Source: Simmondsia chinensis (lineage: Eukaryota > Streptophyta > Magnoliopsida > Caryophyllales > Simmondsiaceae). Taken from it: DNA of 64,000 bases. A model generated the notes under the pieces. The model made no database searches. It had not been told where the DNA came from and saw only the letters and a list, made by a program, of their open reading frames with translations. Location of the stretch: positions 16,979,346-17,043,345 of the forward strand of contig JAGTTD010000011.1 in assembly GCA_018398585.1 (NCBI GenBank). Reading direction: 5' to 3'. The translations under genes were made by a program, and so were the position numbers. Every line of letters begins with the position of its first letter. The first letter of the stretch is position 1. Of the stretch, positions 31,819 to 43,136 are shown piece by piece.

Positions 31819-34735
31819 TCAAGAATGAAAAGAAGGAAATTGACTCAACAAAAATTGCTTCTTTTCCCATGTGGTGAATGATTTCTCCAAATTGCTCCAT
31901 CAGACGCGAAATTTCTGGTATTTGGCTGCTGTTCCTTGCACCTGCTCGATCACTGCAGCTGGTTGTAAGATCAACGAGCCATTGGAACCTACTTCAGGAG
32001 GTCGGGAAGAAGGATTATAGCCCTTTTGAACCTGCTTTTTCAGAAGTGAAACATGAAAAACAGGGTGAATATAAGAGTCGGGAGGAAGTTCCAGCTTGTA
32101 AGCCACCTTGCCAATCTTCTCTAAGATCTTATAAGGTCCAAAGAATCGAGCACAAAGCTTGACATTATGCCTAACTGCTGCTGTAGACTGTCGGTATGGC
32201 TGCAATTTCAGATATACCAAGTCCCCAACTTCAAAATTTCTGTCCACTCTCTTCCTGTCAGCATACCATTTCATTCGTGCTTGTGATTGACTGAGATTGA
32301 GCTTTAATTGCTGTAAGACCTATTTTCTCTGCTGGATTATGTCAGTCACTGCCTCCATGTGTGTCCTAACACCTTGCAACCCAAAGGGTGATGGTGGATC
32401 ATATCCAAACAAAGCCTTGAAGGGTGTTATACCTAAGGAAGTGTGGAAATGGGTATTGTACCAGAATTCTGCCAATGAGAGCCATCTTCCCCACACCTTT
32501 GGGTGATTAAACACCATACTCCTTAGATATTGTTCGATGCATTGATTAACCCTCTCCGTTTGTCCATCGGTTTGAGAGTGATAAGCTGAACTGAGGGCCA
32601 AGGTCATTCCCAAAAGTCCAAATAGCTCCTTCCAAAACCGGCTTGTGAAGATCTTGTCTCTATCAGATATTATGGTCTGTGGCAGCCCATGTAACTTGTA
32701 GATGTTGTCCAAGAACACACGAGCTAATTTTTCTGCAGTGACAGGTCGGGCTAAGGCAAAGAAATGACAAGATTTGGTGAAGCGATCAACAACTACCCAA
32801 ATTACTTCTTTCCCTTCTGATCTGGCCAAGCCTTCGATGAAATCCATGCTTATGTGTTGCCAAACACCTTCAGGGACAGGCAAGGGTTGAAGCAAACCTT
32901 GGTATCTATGATCACCAAGTTTGGTTTGTTGACGAACCTCCCAACTTTGCACAAAGTTAGCCACTTCCTTCTTCAAGCCGGGCCAACTAAAATGAAGTTT
33001 TAACCTCTGATATGTCCCCTTAATGCCTGAGTGTCCTCCCCATGAAGAATCATGAGCAGCACTGATGACTTGTTGTCTTAGATCAGTAGATTGGCCAACG
33101 TACAGCTTCCCTTAAACTCTAATCACACCTCGGGTTACAGAAATGCCTGTTTCAGCAGCCAGATTGCTCGCCTTGCCAATGCTTACTGCAGTAATGCATT
33201 CTTGTGGAAAGGTGTCATTCTCATAGGATTGGTGTATCTCTTCCATCCAAGCAGGAGAAATCACGGAAATGGCTCCAAGGGATCCTTGCTCATGGTCTTC
33301 AAACTTGCGTGACAGTGCATCTGCTGCAGAGTTTTCTCTGCCTTTTCTGTACTCGATGCTATAATTCAGCCCCAACATCTTCATTAGCCCCTTTCTTTGG
33401 ATCCTTGTGATGATTTTCTGCTCTAACAAGTGTTTAAGACTTTGATGATCAGTCTTAATGATGAAATGGTGCCCATCCAAGTAGTGCCTCCACCTATCAA
33501 CTGCAAGCAAGATTGCAAGGTACTCTTTCTCGTATGTGGAAAGAGCTTGATATTTTGCACTCAAGGCTTGGCTGAGGTAAGCTATAGGCCTCCCTTCCTG
33601 AGACAACACTGCCCCAATACCACTTCCACTTGCGTCAGTCTCCATAATGAAGCTTGAGGAGAAGTCTGGCATAGCAAGAACTGGAGCTCTGCACATTGCT
33701 GTTTTGAGAGCATCGAAGGCCTTTTGAGCATTTTCTGACCGTCTGAAGGCATCCTTCTTGAGCAAATCAGTTAGGGGCTTGGCTATGGACCCATAGTGAG
33801 CTACAAACTTCCAGTAGTAGCCAGTTAAACCCAGAAATCCCTTTAATTGTTTCAAGGTGACCGGAACATCCCAATCCCTCATGGCTTGTACTTTTGATGG
33901 ATCGGTGGCAACACCCTCAAAGGAGATCACATGACCCAAATATTCCAAATGTGTTTGAGCAAAAGAACACTTGCCCAACTTAGCATATAGCTTGTGTTCA
34001 CGCATGACCAGAAAAACCTTCTTCAGATGTCCCAAATGCACTTCAATTGATGCACTATAGATGAGGATGTCATCAAAGAAAACTAAAACAAATTTCCTAA
34101 AAAATTGTTTGAAGACATCATTCATGAGAGCCTGGAATGTTGCTGGAGCATTGGTCAAGCCAAATGGCATGACTACAAATTCGAAGTGACCATGGTGTGT
34201 CCCGAAAGCAGTCTTGTACACATCATGCTCTCCCACTCTGATCTGGTGATATCCTTGGCGAAGATCCAACTTGGAAAAGACTCGAGCTCCATTTAACTCA
34301 TCCAACAAATCATCTATAACTGGTATAGGAAACTTATCCTTTTACCGTCATAGAGTTGAGTTGCCTATAATCAATATAAATGCGTGCTGAACCATCCTTC
34401 TTCTTGACAAGAATAACCGGGGATCCAAAAGGACTATGGCTGGCTCGAATGAAGTTTGTCTTGAGCAACTCCTCTACCTGCTTTTCAATTTCTATCTTTT
34501 GAGCATGTGGGTATCTATAAGGCCTTATCTTCACTGGTGTAGCACCCTCTTTGAGAGGTATTTCATGATCCAAACTCCTCTTGGGAGGCAAGGACCTAGG
34601 CACTTCAAAGACATCACTGAATTCTGTAACCAGCACCTGCACTTCCAGTTCTATTATGCTGATCATTTCAGCTGAAGATATGGCAAATAATTGGCCTACC
34701 CACTGGTAAGCACAGCTTTGAAGGCCCTTCTTCAT
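31819..34735 (-). pseudogene. Element D pol: RT, RNase H, integrase, chromodomain
   Basis: RT starts with [20 protein letters not shown] and [22 protein letters not shown] 1-nt insertion near 34320 breaks the frame before DELNGARVFSKLDLRQGYHQ. The catalytic FFDDILIYS is intact. RNase H keeps METDASGSGIGAVLS, YEKEYLAIL and KTDHQSLKHLL. The GPY/F-type integrase keeps MDFIEGLARS, SDRDKIFTSRFW and TDGQTERVNQ, so D-D-E is complete, but the zinc finger reads CH-poor (SWEVRQQTK, where family members have CEICQQTK). The tail has [13 protein letters not shown] and WSNLEKSFTTWE, a short chromodomain, ending FPSFHS. Only three in-frame stops (at 33112, 32320 and 31900) and one frameshift separate this from an open frame. 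Confidence 0.93.
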
Positions 34736-34864
34736 CTTACTTCCTGTAATTACTTGAATTTGAGCCTGTTCCGCAATGCCTTGTAGTGTAACCTTTCTTC
34801 ATCTTACTTCCTGTAATTACTTGAATTTAAGCCTGTTCCGCAATGCCTTGTAGTGTAACCTTCG
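34731..34864 (-). repeat. 67-bp tandem duplication in element D
   Basis: A 67-bp segment beginning TTCATCTTACTTCCTG occurs twice in direct succession (from 34731 and from 34798) with one mismatch. Because 67 is not a multiple of 3, it shifts the frame between protease and RT. Its near identity shows that it arose recently, after D inserted. Confidence 0.9.
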
Positions 34865-35360
34865 GGCCTTGAACTTTAAATGAGACTATGAGATTGGCAT
34901 AATCAAACAATACTGGACTGAAAGTTCTCATCCAATCCACCCCGAGCACCATGTCACGCCCTCCCAAAGGCAAGATTCTGAAATCATATTGGAACTTACA
35001 GCCTTGCATCAGCCAGAAAAACCCCTTACATTTGTTCTGAGTCATGACAGTTTGGCCATCAGCCACTGTCACAGCGAGAGGATGAGTTTGTATCACCTCA
35101 TGGCCCACCTTCTTGACAACCTTGGGATCAATGAAGCTAAGAGTGGTTCCACTATCAATGAGGATGATAATGGATCGTTTTCCATCCTTTCCCTTGATCC
35201 GGATTGTGCTATGAGCTCCATTACCGGTAAGAGCTTTTACTGAAATTTCCACTGCAATTTCATCTGGATCCTCCTCAATCTCCTGGTCAGAATCAGTGCT
35301 ATCATCCTCAGTGTCTTCTTCTTCTGAAAGTTCCCCAACCTTAGTGCCTTTAGCCGACAT
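34827..35360 (-). pseudogene. Element D protease
   Basis: Acidic lead (SEEEDTEDDSTDSDQEIEED), then the aspartic protease: IILIDSGTTLSFIDPKVV with intact DSG, followed by DMVLGVDWMRTFSPV. It ends in the tandem duplication (stop at 34827), beyond which the RT frame is displaced by one. It retains the residues of a working protease. Confidence 0.85.
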
Positions 35361-36661
35361 GAGGTACTTGGGATTACACTTGTGGCCAAATTGATAAGGT
35401 TGATTACAATGATAGCATAACTTCTGCTACTGATGATTTTCTATTCTGTTGGGCCTAAATCTTCCTTGCTGCGGATGGGAGCTGCTACTTCTAGGCTTGG
35501 ATACATCATTAGATGTCAATCCAGTGGCTTCATACAGTTTAGCTTTAGCAAAAGCCATGGATAAATCAATGGGATCTACGGCCTTCACCAAGTTTTTCAG
35601 CTTAGGCTTCAGCCCACTAATGAAAGTAGCTACATAATAGGATTCAGAGGCCTCAATTTTAGATTTTCAAATCTAGTCATGTAGTCCGTCACAGTCGTTT
35701 CTTGTTTAACATTGTTGAACTTGTCCACTATATCACTATCATCTTCATCACTATAACGTGCACACAAGGCTCTTGCAAATTCACTCCATGTAATGAAAGG
35801 TCTACTTCTTAACAAGCTATAGAACCATACCTCGTGATCCCCTAGCAAGTATACAGCAGCTATCTGTACTTTTTCAAATTCTTCAATGTGATAAAAATGG
35901 AAGTATCGTTCACACCTCCTTAGCCATGAGTGAGGTTGTTTTCCTTCAAATGCATCAATTTGGACTCGCGGCTGCCTGTGATTCTGGCTTCTGGAGTTAG
36001 AAGATTCCTCATTACTCCATGATCGCTGCTGCATCACATGATCTGGAGGTTTGTCCAGTTCAGTCACTCGTGGTCCAGTTCCAGCATTCCAGTTGGATGA
36101 TCGAGGTAACGCTTGTTCATTGTTACCCTGTCTTCCATCTGGTGTCAATGCCCCTTGATTTGGTTTTGGTTCCACATTCCTCTCACCGCCATTGCTTGTA
36201 TCTCCAAGATTGGGAAGGTTCTCCCTCTCCACATTGTGTGGCCTCAATTGTGGAGCTGTCTGAATCAAGCTAGTAGGTAATAAGGGATCAGGTTTGGGCC
36301 TTCGATTCACAGTAATTTTAACTTCAAGCTTCTGGATCTATTGATCAATTCGCTGGCCGATACTCTCCTCCAGATCCTGAGTTTGTCGAGAGACCTGATC
36401 TGTAATCCTGGCTTCCAACTGCTGCACTCGTTGCTCTACTCTTTCCTCTATCTGTTGCGGTAATGATTCAATGATAGCTTGCTTGAATTGAACCAGCATT
36501 GATGCAAATTTGCTGTCCAATCTACTGTCCAATTGCGCGATCGTCACCCATTCCTGTCCAGATGCATTAGCCTCAGTTGCATTGGCTGATCTGGAGGCTG
36601 CTCGCGCTGCTGCTGATCTGGTGGTGACACCACCAATCACCGGATTGTCGTTTGATTCCAT
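35361..36661 (-). pseudogene. Element D gag
   Basis: ATG at 36661 with a GGVTTRSAAARAASRS opening shared with element E, then a coiled-coil stretch (IEERVEQRVQQLEARITDQV). One in-frame TAG (36338-36340) is followed in frame by the capsid core (FEGKQPHSWLRRCERYFHFY, VWFYSLLRSRPFITWSEF, VTDYMTRFENL). A frameshift near 35630 precedes the nucleocapsid, whose knuckle reads C-YH-C-NQPYQFG-H-KC on the minus strand (about 35375-35425). Retrotransposon_gag type. Confidence 0.88.
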
Positions 36662-36680
36662 AATTTGTAATTCGAACGAA

Positions 36681-36693
36681 GCTCTGATACCAA
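36681..36693 (-). promoter_or_regulatory. Element D primer-binding site
   Basis: Minus strand TTGGTATCAGAGC, complementary to initiator tRNA-Met, just inside the 5' LTR. Confidence 0.9.
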
Positions 36694-36695
36694 AA

Positions 36696-37006
36696 TCTTA
36701 AGTTCTAGATTGAATCTTGAACTTAACCTAAGAACAATAGAATTTGAGATGAGAAAGAATTGAAAAGAGATGAGAAGATAAGAAATTAATCATAAGGATT
36801 AGCTATATTTCATTGGATGATCTAACCTTACATCAATCTAGCTCTTTATAGGAGCTAAACACACGGCACACTCCTCTACTACAATTCAGCACAATTCCTG
36901 CCAAAAGCAACTACCCGGCTAACTAACTTTGGCGCCAAAAGACAATTCAAACGATAACAAGACAATTACAACTTATTACATAAGAAAGATAATTGGAAAC
37001 ATAACA
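36696..37006 (-). repeat. Element D 5' LTR
   Basis: 311 bp. Its inner terminus reads TC on the plus strand where the partner reads TG, that is, the minus-strand CA next to the primer site has become GA. Confidence 0.92.
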
Positions 37007-37011
37007 CTCGA

Positions 37012-38146
37012 TGGCTTACTTGAACGGCTCAATGGACAAAGTGCTCAAGTGGAATTGAGTCCCCAGAGGGAAGTGCTATGTACGGACATTGATCAAGTAT
37101 CAAGAGAAGTTCCTGACCTGCCACATTCAGCATTGAATTCGCGTATAAATGCATCAGCTCATCAATTGAATGAGACATCAAGGTACTCATCATTTCAAGT
37201 AATTCAGCAGCTAGATGAGCAGGTTGAAGTGTTTGAGGTTAATGGGAATTCTGCTATAAGTCCTAATGCAAGTGTAAATGCAAAGGAGAAGACAATTGCT
37301 CAAGAATGGGTGACACTTACACAAAATCCACAAGCTGAAGGTCATCAAAAGGATTCTGCATTGGTGAATGAAAGACCTGTGCAGCACTCTCATGTGTTTC
37401 CCCAAAGTTATGATAGAAAGGCTCAAGCTAAGTATACTCAAGAGCTAGATAGAGTGACGAATCACACTAGTTGGAGACCTTTTGATCAGGGAAAGGAGTT
37501 TGGTAGGGACTTGGAAGCTAATCAAAACCTGAAAGGTGAGCTGGGCACATTTGATACGGGTGGAGTTAGCTTGAAAATGAAAACTGCAGCAGCAAAACAG
37601 GTTGTTGATGCAAAGATTCAACTTGAACTTGTTGAGATGAAGGAAATGCAAGTCCTTGAGTCTCATTCAAGGGCTGTAGCAGCAAAATCAACACATCAAA
37701 ATGCCCTGACTGCAGTAACCAACCAACCTTTAACAGAATTGAAGTGTATTACAGCTGTAGAACAAACAGTTCAGCTGGGAAATGTGCACGATTTGATTCC
37801 AATGCAGGCACAAAGGAGTAAAGTGGATGTTTATGCCTCTAAGAACACGAACTCTAGGCCTCCTGATCAAAAAAAATTAGAGCTAACTATTAAATTTAGC
37901 AGGGAAGTTTTGTTACAACATACCTTGGCTGATCCACTTCATCCTTGGAACCTTGAAGACCTCAGATTAGTTGTGAATTAGTCCCAGCAGGAGTTTGCAT
38001 ACATTCATCAAGACCTCCCAGAACCACATAAAGGCACCTTGGAAATGGGAGGACATTTGCAAAATCTTAGAGTGGTGCTGCTGCAGTGTTGCAGAAAAGT
38101 TGCTGATTTAGAGTGGGAAATAGCAGATATAGTACAAGAATATTAA
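37012..38146 (+). pseudogene. Element C long ORF, 3' part
   Basis: Continues the frame of 30176-31482 after insertion D, open for 323 codons to TAG 37979-37981 and then in the same frame to TAA 38144-38146. Contents: polar and acidic, with a Gln/Val-rich region (SFQVIQQLDEQVEVFEVNG), Lys/Ala helices (LKMKTAAAKQVVDAKIQLEL), and a C-terminal segment with RVVLLQCCRKVADLEWEIAD. No recognised domain. A frame this long and uninterrupted on the coding strand of a non-autonomous element is unlikely by chance in AT-rich DNA, so I infer that it encoded protein when the element was active. Confidence 0.6.
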
Positions 38147-38222
38147 GCTAAAGTTATCACTTGTGTTGATAAGATCTTGAAGCTATACTTCTCTCTAAGA
38201 TTCTTGAGGACAAGAATCTCTT

Positions 38223-38232
38223 AAGGGAGGAG
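38223..38232 (+). promoter_or_regulatory. Element C polypurine tract
   Basis: AAGGGAGGAG directly before the 3' LTR, the plus-strand primer site; supports the plus orientation. Confidence 0.8.
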
Positions 38233-38235
38233 TAT

Positions 38236-38658
38236 TGTCATGATCGAAAAATATTAAAAAATAAGGAATTGTTATAGATTAGCTTAAGTCATGGAAATAA
38301 GTCATGTAATTAGTATGGGTGACTGTTAAGGGTTGTTAAAATGTGTTAGTAGCTATGTTGGTGTATTAGCGGTATTAGATGAAGTCAATTATTTAGTTGA
38401 TACGTGAAGTCAGGTTTGGCAGTTGTTAAGGATGGTTTAGTCGGTTATTTGGCTATCCAAGTACAATGCATCTTGTTAACCGCCATTAAGGGCTAGGCTT
38501 AGTATAAGTAGGACATTGTCTTGTAAATTTGGGAATCATTCAATGAAAATTCAACTATCTCTTTGAGATATTTCCTTTCTTTTCGCATTTTACATTTCTT
38601 TATTGCTTTCTTGCATTTCTTCTAGGTCATGACTCGAGTTTGATCTCGGATCATGACA
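38236..38658 (+). repeat. Element C 3' LTR
   Basis: 423 bp, TGTCATGATC...GGATCATGACA, followed by TSD CCATG (38659-38663). Confidence 0.92.
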
Positions 38659-38663
38659 CCATG

Positions 38664-39722
38664 GTGAGTTCTAAATGCTGTCTTGTGTATATCTTGATCC
38701 AAGACACTAATTTGATAATAACCTTGCCACAAATCCAGCTTAGAAAAGTACCTTGGTCCGCACAATTCATCTAAGAGATCATTGATGATAGGAATTAGGA
38801 ACATGTCTTAAACCGTGAGCGTATTCAACTGCCTCTAATCAATGCACATCCTAGATGTGCTATCCTTTTTTTCACTAAGATTACTGAAGAAGCAAAAGGA
38901 CTGTGATTGTTAATTAATCTTGTTTTCAAAAGATCATCAACTTGTCTTTTAATTTCACTCTTTTGTGAATTAGAGTATTTGTAGGGAAGCAGATTCACGG
39001 GATTAGAGTCCAACTTCAAAGGAATAGCATGATCTAACTCCTTCTTTGGGCGCAGGGAGGTTGGTGGCTCAAACAAATCCTTATAATCTTGCAATAATCC
39101 ATCAATAGCAGGATTAGAAGTCACCTGAGACTCTTGAAATATAGCTGTAGTATAGAACAATTGTCCAAACCATTGATATGCCCCTTTCCTGATCACTCCT
39201 TGCAATTTCTTACTACTTATCATCTGTAATCGACCTTGCTCCATGATTCCTTGCAGCTTGGTCTTTTGACCTCCTTTTTTGAATGATATAGATAATTGAG
39301 CAAAATCAAAGAATAAGGGGCTGAAGGTTTTCATCCATTCAACTCTAAAAACCGTATCACAACCTCCCAATCTCAGCACTCTAAAGCCTTACTTAAGGCT
39401 GTGACCTTTCATCTGCCAATTGAAGTTCTTACACTTAGTCTCTGTCAAAATAGAATTATCCATTTGCTACCGTTACAGCCAAGGGACTAGTAGTAATCAT
39501 CTCGTGCCCCACTGATCTTACAACCTTTGGATCCACAGAGTTATGTGTACTCCTACTGTCTACCAGAATCAATAGAGGCGTATGTCCAGCTTCACCCTTA
39601 ATTTTTATTGTGTTGTGTGAACCATTTCCTATCAATTCTTTAAATGATATCTCAATTTCAACTTCATCTGACTCTCCCTGCATATCAACTTCTTGTTCTC
39701 CCAAATCTAGATCATCCTGCAC
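38664..39722 (-). pseudogene. Element B protease and RT N-terminal part
   Basis: Protease (39456-39722): LLILVDSRSTHNSVDPKVV, where DSG has become DSR, destroying the active site, then in another frame DTVFRVEWMKTFSP. RT fingers: LDHAIPLKLDSNPVN and FASSVILVKK, and, after a frameshift near 38825, [23 protein letters not shown] up to KTAFRTHHG, where element C cuts in. Together with 27120-29362 this is the complete pol of B. Confidence 0.9.
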
Positions 39723-40769
39723 TTCTCCTTCAATTTTATAAAGAACTTAGGATTACACATGTGGCCAAAGAAATATCGCTGGTCACATTTGAAACATAGC
39801 CTCTGAGCTTTCGTCTCTTTTAAACTCAAATGTTTGATGCTTGCTAGATAGGATGATTAAAAAGGGGACACCATAGGAGCATTCCTTGAAAGCAAAGCTC
39901 TGGTGTAGCTAGGATTGTATTCTAAAATCTTCTTGCCTTGGAATAAGCTTGAGATAGTGTTAGAGGATCTAAAGCCTTGACAAGATTCTTGCTTTTAGGC
40001 TTGAGTCCACTGGTGAAACTTGAAACGTAGTAAGCCTCAGTAGCCCCTAGATTCACGACCATCACCCTTGCTTTTAGATTTTCAAACCTTGTCATATATT
40101 TCTAAACTGATGAAACTTGTGCCACTTTATTGAAATTATCCACCACATCATCAATATCTTCGTCACAATATCTCTCACACAGTTCATCCACAAATTTCGG
40201 CCAAGAGATTGAAGGATTGTTGCTAATCAAACTGAAAAACCACACCTCCTGGTCACCACGAAGGTAGCCAGCAGCCAACTCAACCTTCTCTGCCTCAGCT
40301 ATTTCGTAGAATGGAAATTCTCAAATTTTTGGATCTAAGAGTATGGCTGCACTCCATCAAATAGCTCCAATTTCACACGAGGTTGTCTAAATCCACTGCT
40401 TCTTGTCACTAATGCACCATATCCATTATCACTAGAGGCTAGTGAAGGTGAAGGATCAGGTGGCTTTGCATGCTGACTAGCTGCAGATAGCACACCAACT
40501 CTAGTTGGTAGATGTTGTTTATGGATCTGCTCTTGTATACCAATGATCTACTGTGACTGCCTTTCAAACTTCTGATCCATACTTCACTACAGCATTATCA
40601 TCATATCCTGCTTCGAAGTCCAAAGTTTGTCAAACTGATCGCCTTGATTAGTGCTTGCATTAGGCACGACCTCTGCTCCAGCAACCGCAACATAAGTAGC
40701 AGCATTAGTCCCAGCATTAGCAGCAGCATTCACAGTAGCATTAGCAGAGGTCATTACTCCTCCATCCAT
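39723..40769 (-). pseudogene. Element B gag
   Basis: Minus frame opens MDGGVMTSANATVNAAANAG (40769), then stops; the capsid core is readable across stops as EVWFFSLISNNPSISWPKF, RYCDEDIDDVVDNFNKV and YMTRFENLKARV, and the knuckle as C-FK-C-DQRYFFG-HM-C (about 39765-39810). It aligns block for block with gag of D and E. Several stops and frameshifts. Confidence 0.82.
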
Positions 40770-40912
40770 TTGAATTACCTTCTTAGGCCGTGCAAGATTG
40801 TACTAAACAAATCAAAATGCACAATTCCTAATCAAGACTTAAATTAGTGATGAATGAGGCTTGTTTAGATGCTAGGCAATCAGTGAGGCGAGAGCTAATC
40901 AAATTCAAGGCA

Positions 40913-40917
40913 ATATC
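40913..40917. repeat. TSD of element F, left (ATATC)
   Basis: ATATC, repeated exactly at 49493-49497. Confidence 0.9.
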
Positions 40918-43121
40918 TGTTAGGAACAGTGTCTTGAAATCCAGATTTATTCTGGATATATTATTTTAATTAATAAATAAAATTGAAGTTACAGTCATTT
41001 CCTAGTTAAATTTGTGTATGTGAGCATTTATACTGCATGTGATTTTCTTTCGGGAGGCATCCATGAGATGGGTGTAGTCCTCAGACTACAATTTACATGT
41101 TTGTTCTAAATGGTTTATGAGACTAAGCCACAGATAGACTTAAAACAAATGATATGGATTGTTGTTTGAAAGACTCGTAGTCGAAGACAAGTCTGGACCA
41201 CTTGTATGTTAAGACTATAACAAGACACTTTAGATGGCTTGTCTTGGTCATGTGGATGGAGATCCAAAAGTGTTAAGTTAGTGTGTTTGACACACTGAGT
41301 TGGACCATGTGGGTTACTTATTTCTAGACTGCTATCGGAAATGAGTGATTCGCATTGTATTGTTTGAACGACGACTCTAAATCCTAAGGGTATTTTGGAC
41401 TTGCGCATGGAACGTTAGTTACTTTGGTGCACTATAAGTAAGGTCTAAAATGAATGACTGAAATCCCACGTACTCTGGGTAGCACTGTGAAGTGTGACAA
41501 GGATTAGATATTCAATAGGGAATCTATAGTCCTTTATGAGATACAAACGTCCCCTTAGTTGATTCGCAAATATTTGAATAGTTCGAAAACTTTGGCTAAA
41601 GTATTCCAAGTGTTTGACATTTGGAATTTATACTGTGAATATGTTCAAGTCTAAATGAATTATTCAGTGAAGGGCAAGTCGGTAACTAATGGAGAAGCTG
41701 TGAGAAGGATAATGGTAGTGGTTATATTTATCCTTTGTCATGGACATCTCGTGGAGGGGTTGTTGTCATCAATACAATATATTAGGGAAATATAGAATAA
41801 ATAATTTAAGTCTGGAGTGCAGTGAGATTTATTTAGTGGAATTAAGTCTCATTAAATGGTAATTAAATTAATATCATGCGATGATTTAATTTAACCCGTT
41901 TGGAGCTAGATTTAAATTGTCCCCGGGGTCCCTACGCAAGCCTCTATATTTTATTGCCATCAGAAAAATATTAAAGAATTCATGAAATGAATTATTTATC
42001 CTTAAGATGGGTAAATTAATTTTGCCAAACATTATTCATGAGATGAATAAAAGTTAAAAATTATAAAATAAAATAATTTTGAAAATTAAAATTCATAAGA
42101 TGAATTTTTACATGTGAGAAACAAAGAAAAAAAAAAAGAAAAATCGCATTTTAGTACCTGCACAGTGGCGATCCATGGGAAACGGATCCAAAGAACCAGC
42201 GCGCGACGCCCATTGTGGCGATCCGGGCGTTTGGGCACCAGCGAATGAAACTCTGCCACGTGTCATACTCAATTTAAAATAAGAGACGGTTGTATTGTGT
42301 ACAAAACTACGTATTTTGCTTGGTTTTTGAATTAAACGCTGCGTTTTGATGTTAACTGTGCAATCCTTTTTCGATTTTAATTATATTTTTTCGCTCCAAT
42401 ACATTTCTATAAATAGAGGGGCCTATTCTGAGGTTTGGGATTAGAGTAAAAAATAATTCTATAGGGTGTCTGAAATTGTTTCGGAGATTTAGTTTAATAT
42501 TTTTCGGAGCCCCCCCTTCGGGCAGATCGAGGTTATTGCGTAGAAGGTCTCGGGGTCTCGGTTTTCAAGAATATTATTATTCTTTCTGGTTTTTCTTTCA
42601 TTAGAGCAATTCCAGGTATGTTTTTCTATCCTTCTTATTTTAGTTTCGCTTTTTTATCTATTTACAGTATTCGTTGTTATACATGTTTAAGTTTATGTAT
42701 TGTTATGAATGTCTTAGAGTAAAAGGCCTGTAGATCTAAATTAAGAATTTTGATATGTTGATTTAAATTATGAATTTAAGTCAGTAGATTTAAAATTAGG
42801 AATTTTAAATCAACCCTGGGTTTAGAATTATGAATTCTAAACCTGTTCCGTTGCGTAATCTTTACGGAGAATTTTTGAAATTTATCCCAACAACCGGCAT
42901 TAGGGAAAACATTTTATAGAGATAAACCTATTCCCGGGAACTCTCACACGTGAGGTGTCACGAAGCGTGACTCTCCAACCGGGGGCTTAGGTAGAAAGAA
43001 GAGTCTCCTACTCTAAGTGCTCTAATAGGTGCCTATTGTTGTGACCATAGTTGAGAACTGTGAACCCAATAGTCGGCATCAGAGTTTATTTTTCAACAAA
43101 ATACATATGCTTTTCCCAACA
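40918..43121 (+). repeat. Element F 5' LTR
   Basis: 2,204 bp, TGTTAGGAACAG...CTTTTCCCAACA. TATA box CTATAAATAGAGG at about 42410. A 97-codon antisense frame (minus 41115-41408) is also open in the other LTR. Confidence 0.93.
42410..42418 (+). promoter_or_regulatory. Element F LTR TATA box
   Basis: CTATAAATA in a TTTCTATAAATAGAGG context, conserved in the 3' LTR at about 48779. It probably drives the genomic transcript. Confidence 0.6.
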
Positions 43122-43123
43122 AT

Positions 43124-43136
43124 TGGTATCAGAGCC
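43124..43136 (+). promoter_or_regulatory. Element F primer-binding site
   Basis: TGGTATCAGAGCC, complementary to initiator tRNA-Met, two bases after the LTR end. Confidence 0.9.

Larger units (their letters stand above)
31483..37006 (-). mobile_element. Element D: Ty3/gypsy, chromovirus-like (Reina type), youngest
   Basis: 5.5 kb, LTRs 31483-31789 (3') and 36696-37006 (5'), TSD CTTGA/CTCGA, primer site TTGGTATCAGAGC on the minus strand (36681-36693), polypurine tract AAGGGGAGGGGA (minus, 31790-31801). Gag, protease, RT, RNase H, integrase and chromodomain-like tail are all present. About 10-12 LTR substitutions in 307 bp by eye, fewest of the nested elements, which fits its position as the innermost layer. 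Confidence 0.94.
29363..38658 (+). mobile_element. Element C: non-autonomous LTR retrotransposon, split by D
   Basis: LTRs 29363-29786 and 38236-38658, TSD CCATG. A canonical primer site (TGGTATCAGAGC, 29789-29800) and polypurine tract (AAGGGAGGAG, 38223-38232) place it on the plus strand. After removing D it is only about 3.8 kb. Its interior holds one long frame unrelated to gag, protease, RT or integrase as far as I can see. The 3' part of its LTR matches the LTRs of B, D and E in layout: ATGAAAATTCAAC, then TTTGAGATA-TTCCTT, a TC-rich stretch, GGTCATGACTC and a terminal ATCATGACA. It is therefore probably mobilised by that family. About 25 LTR differences in 424 bp by eye. Confidence 0.9.
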
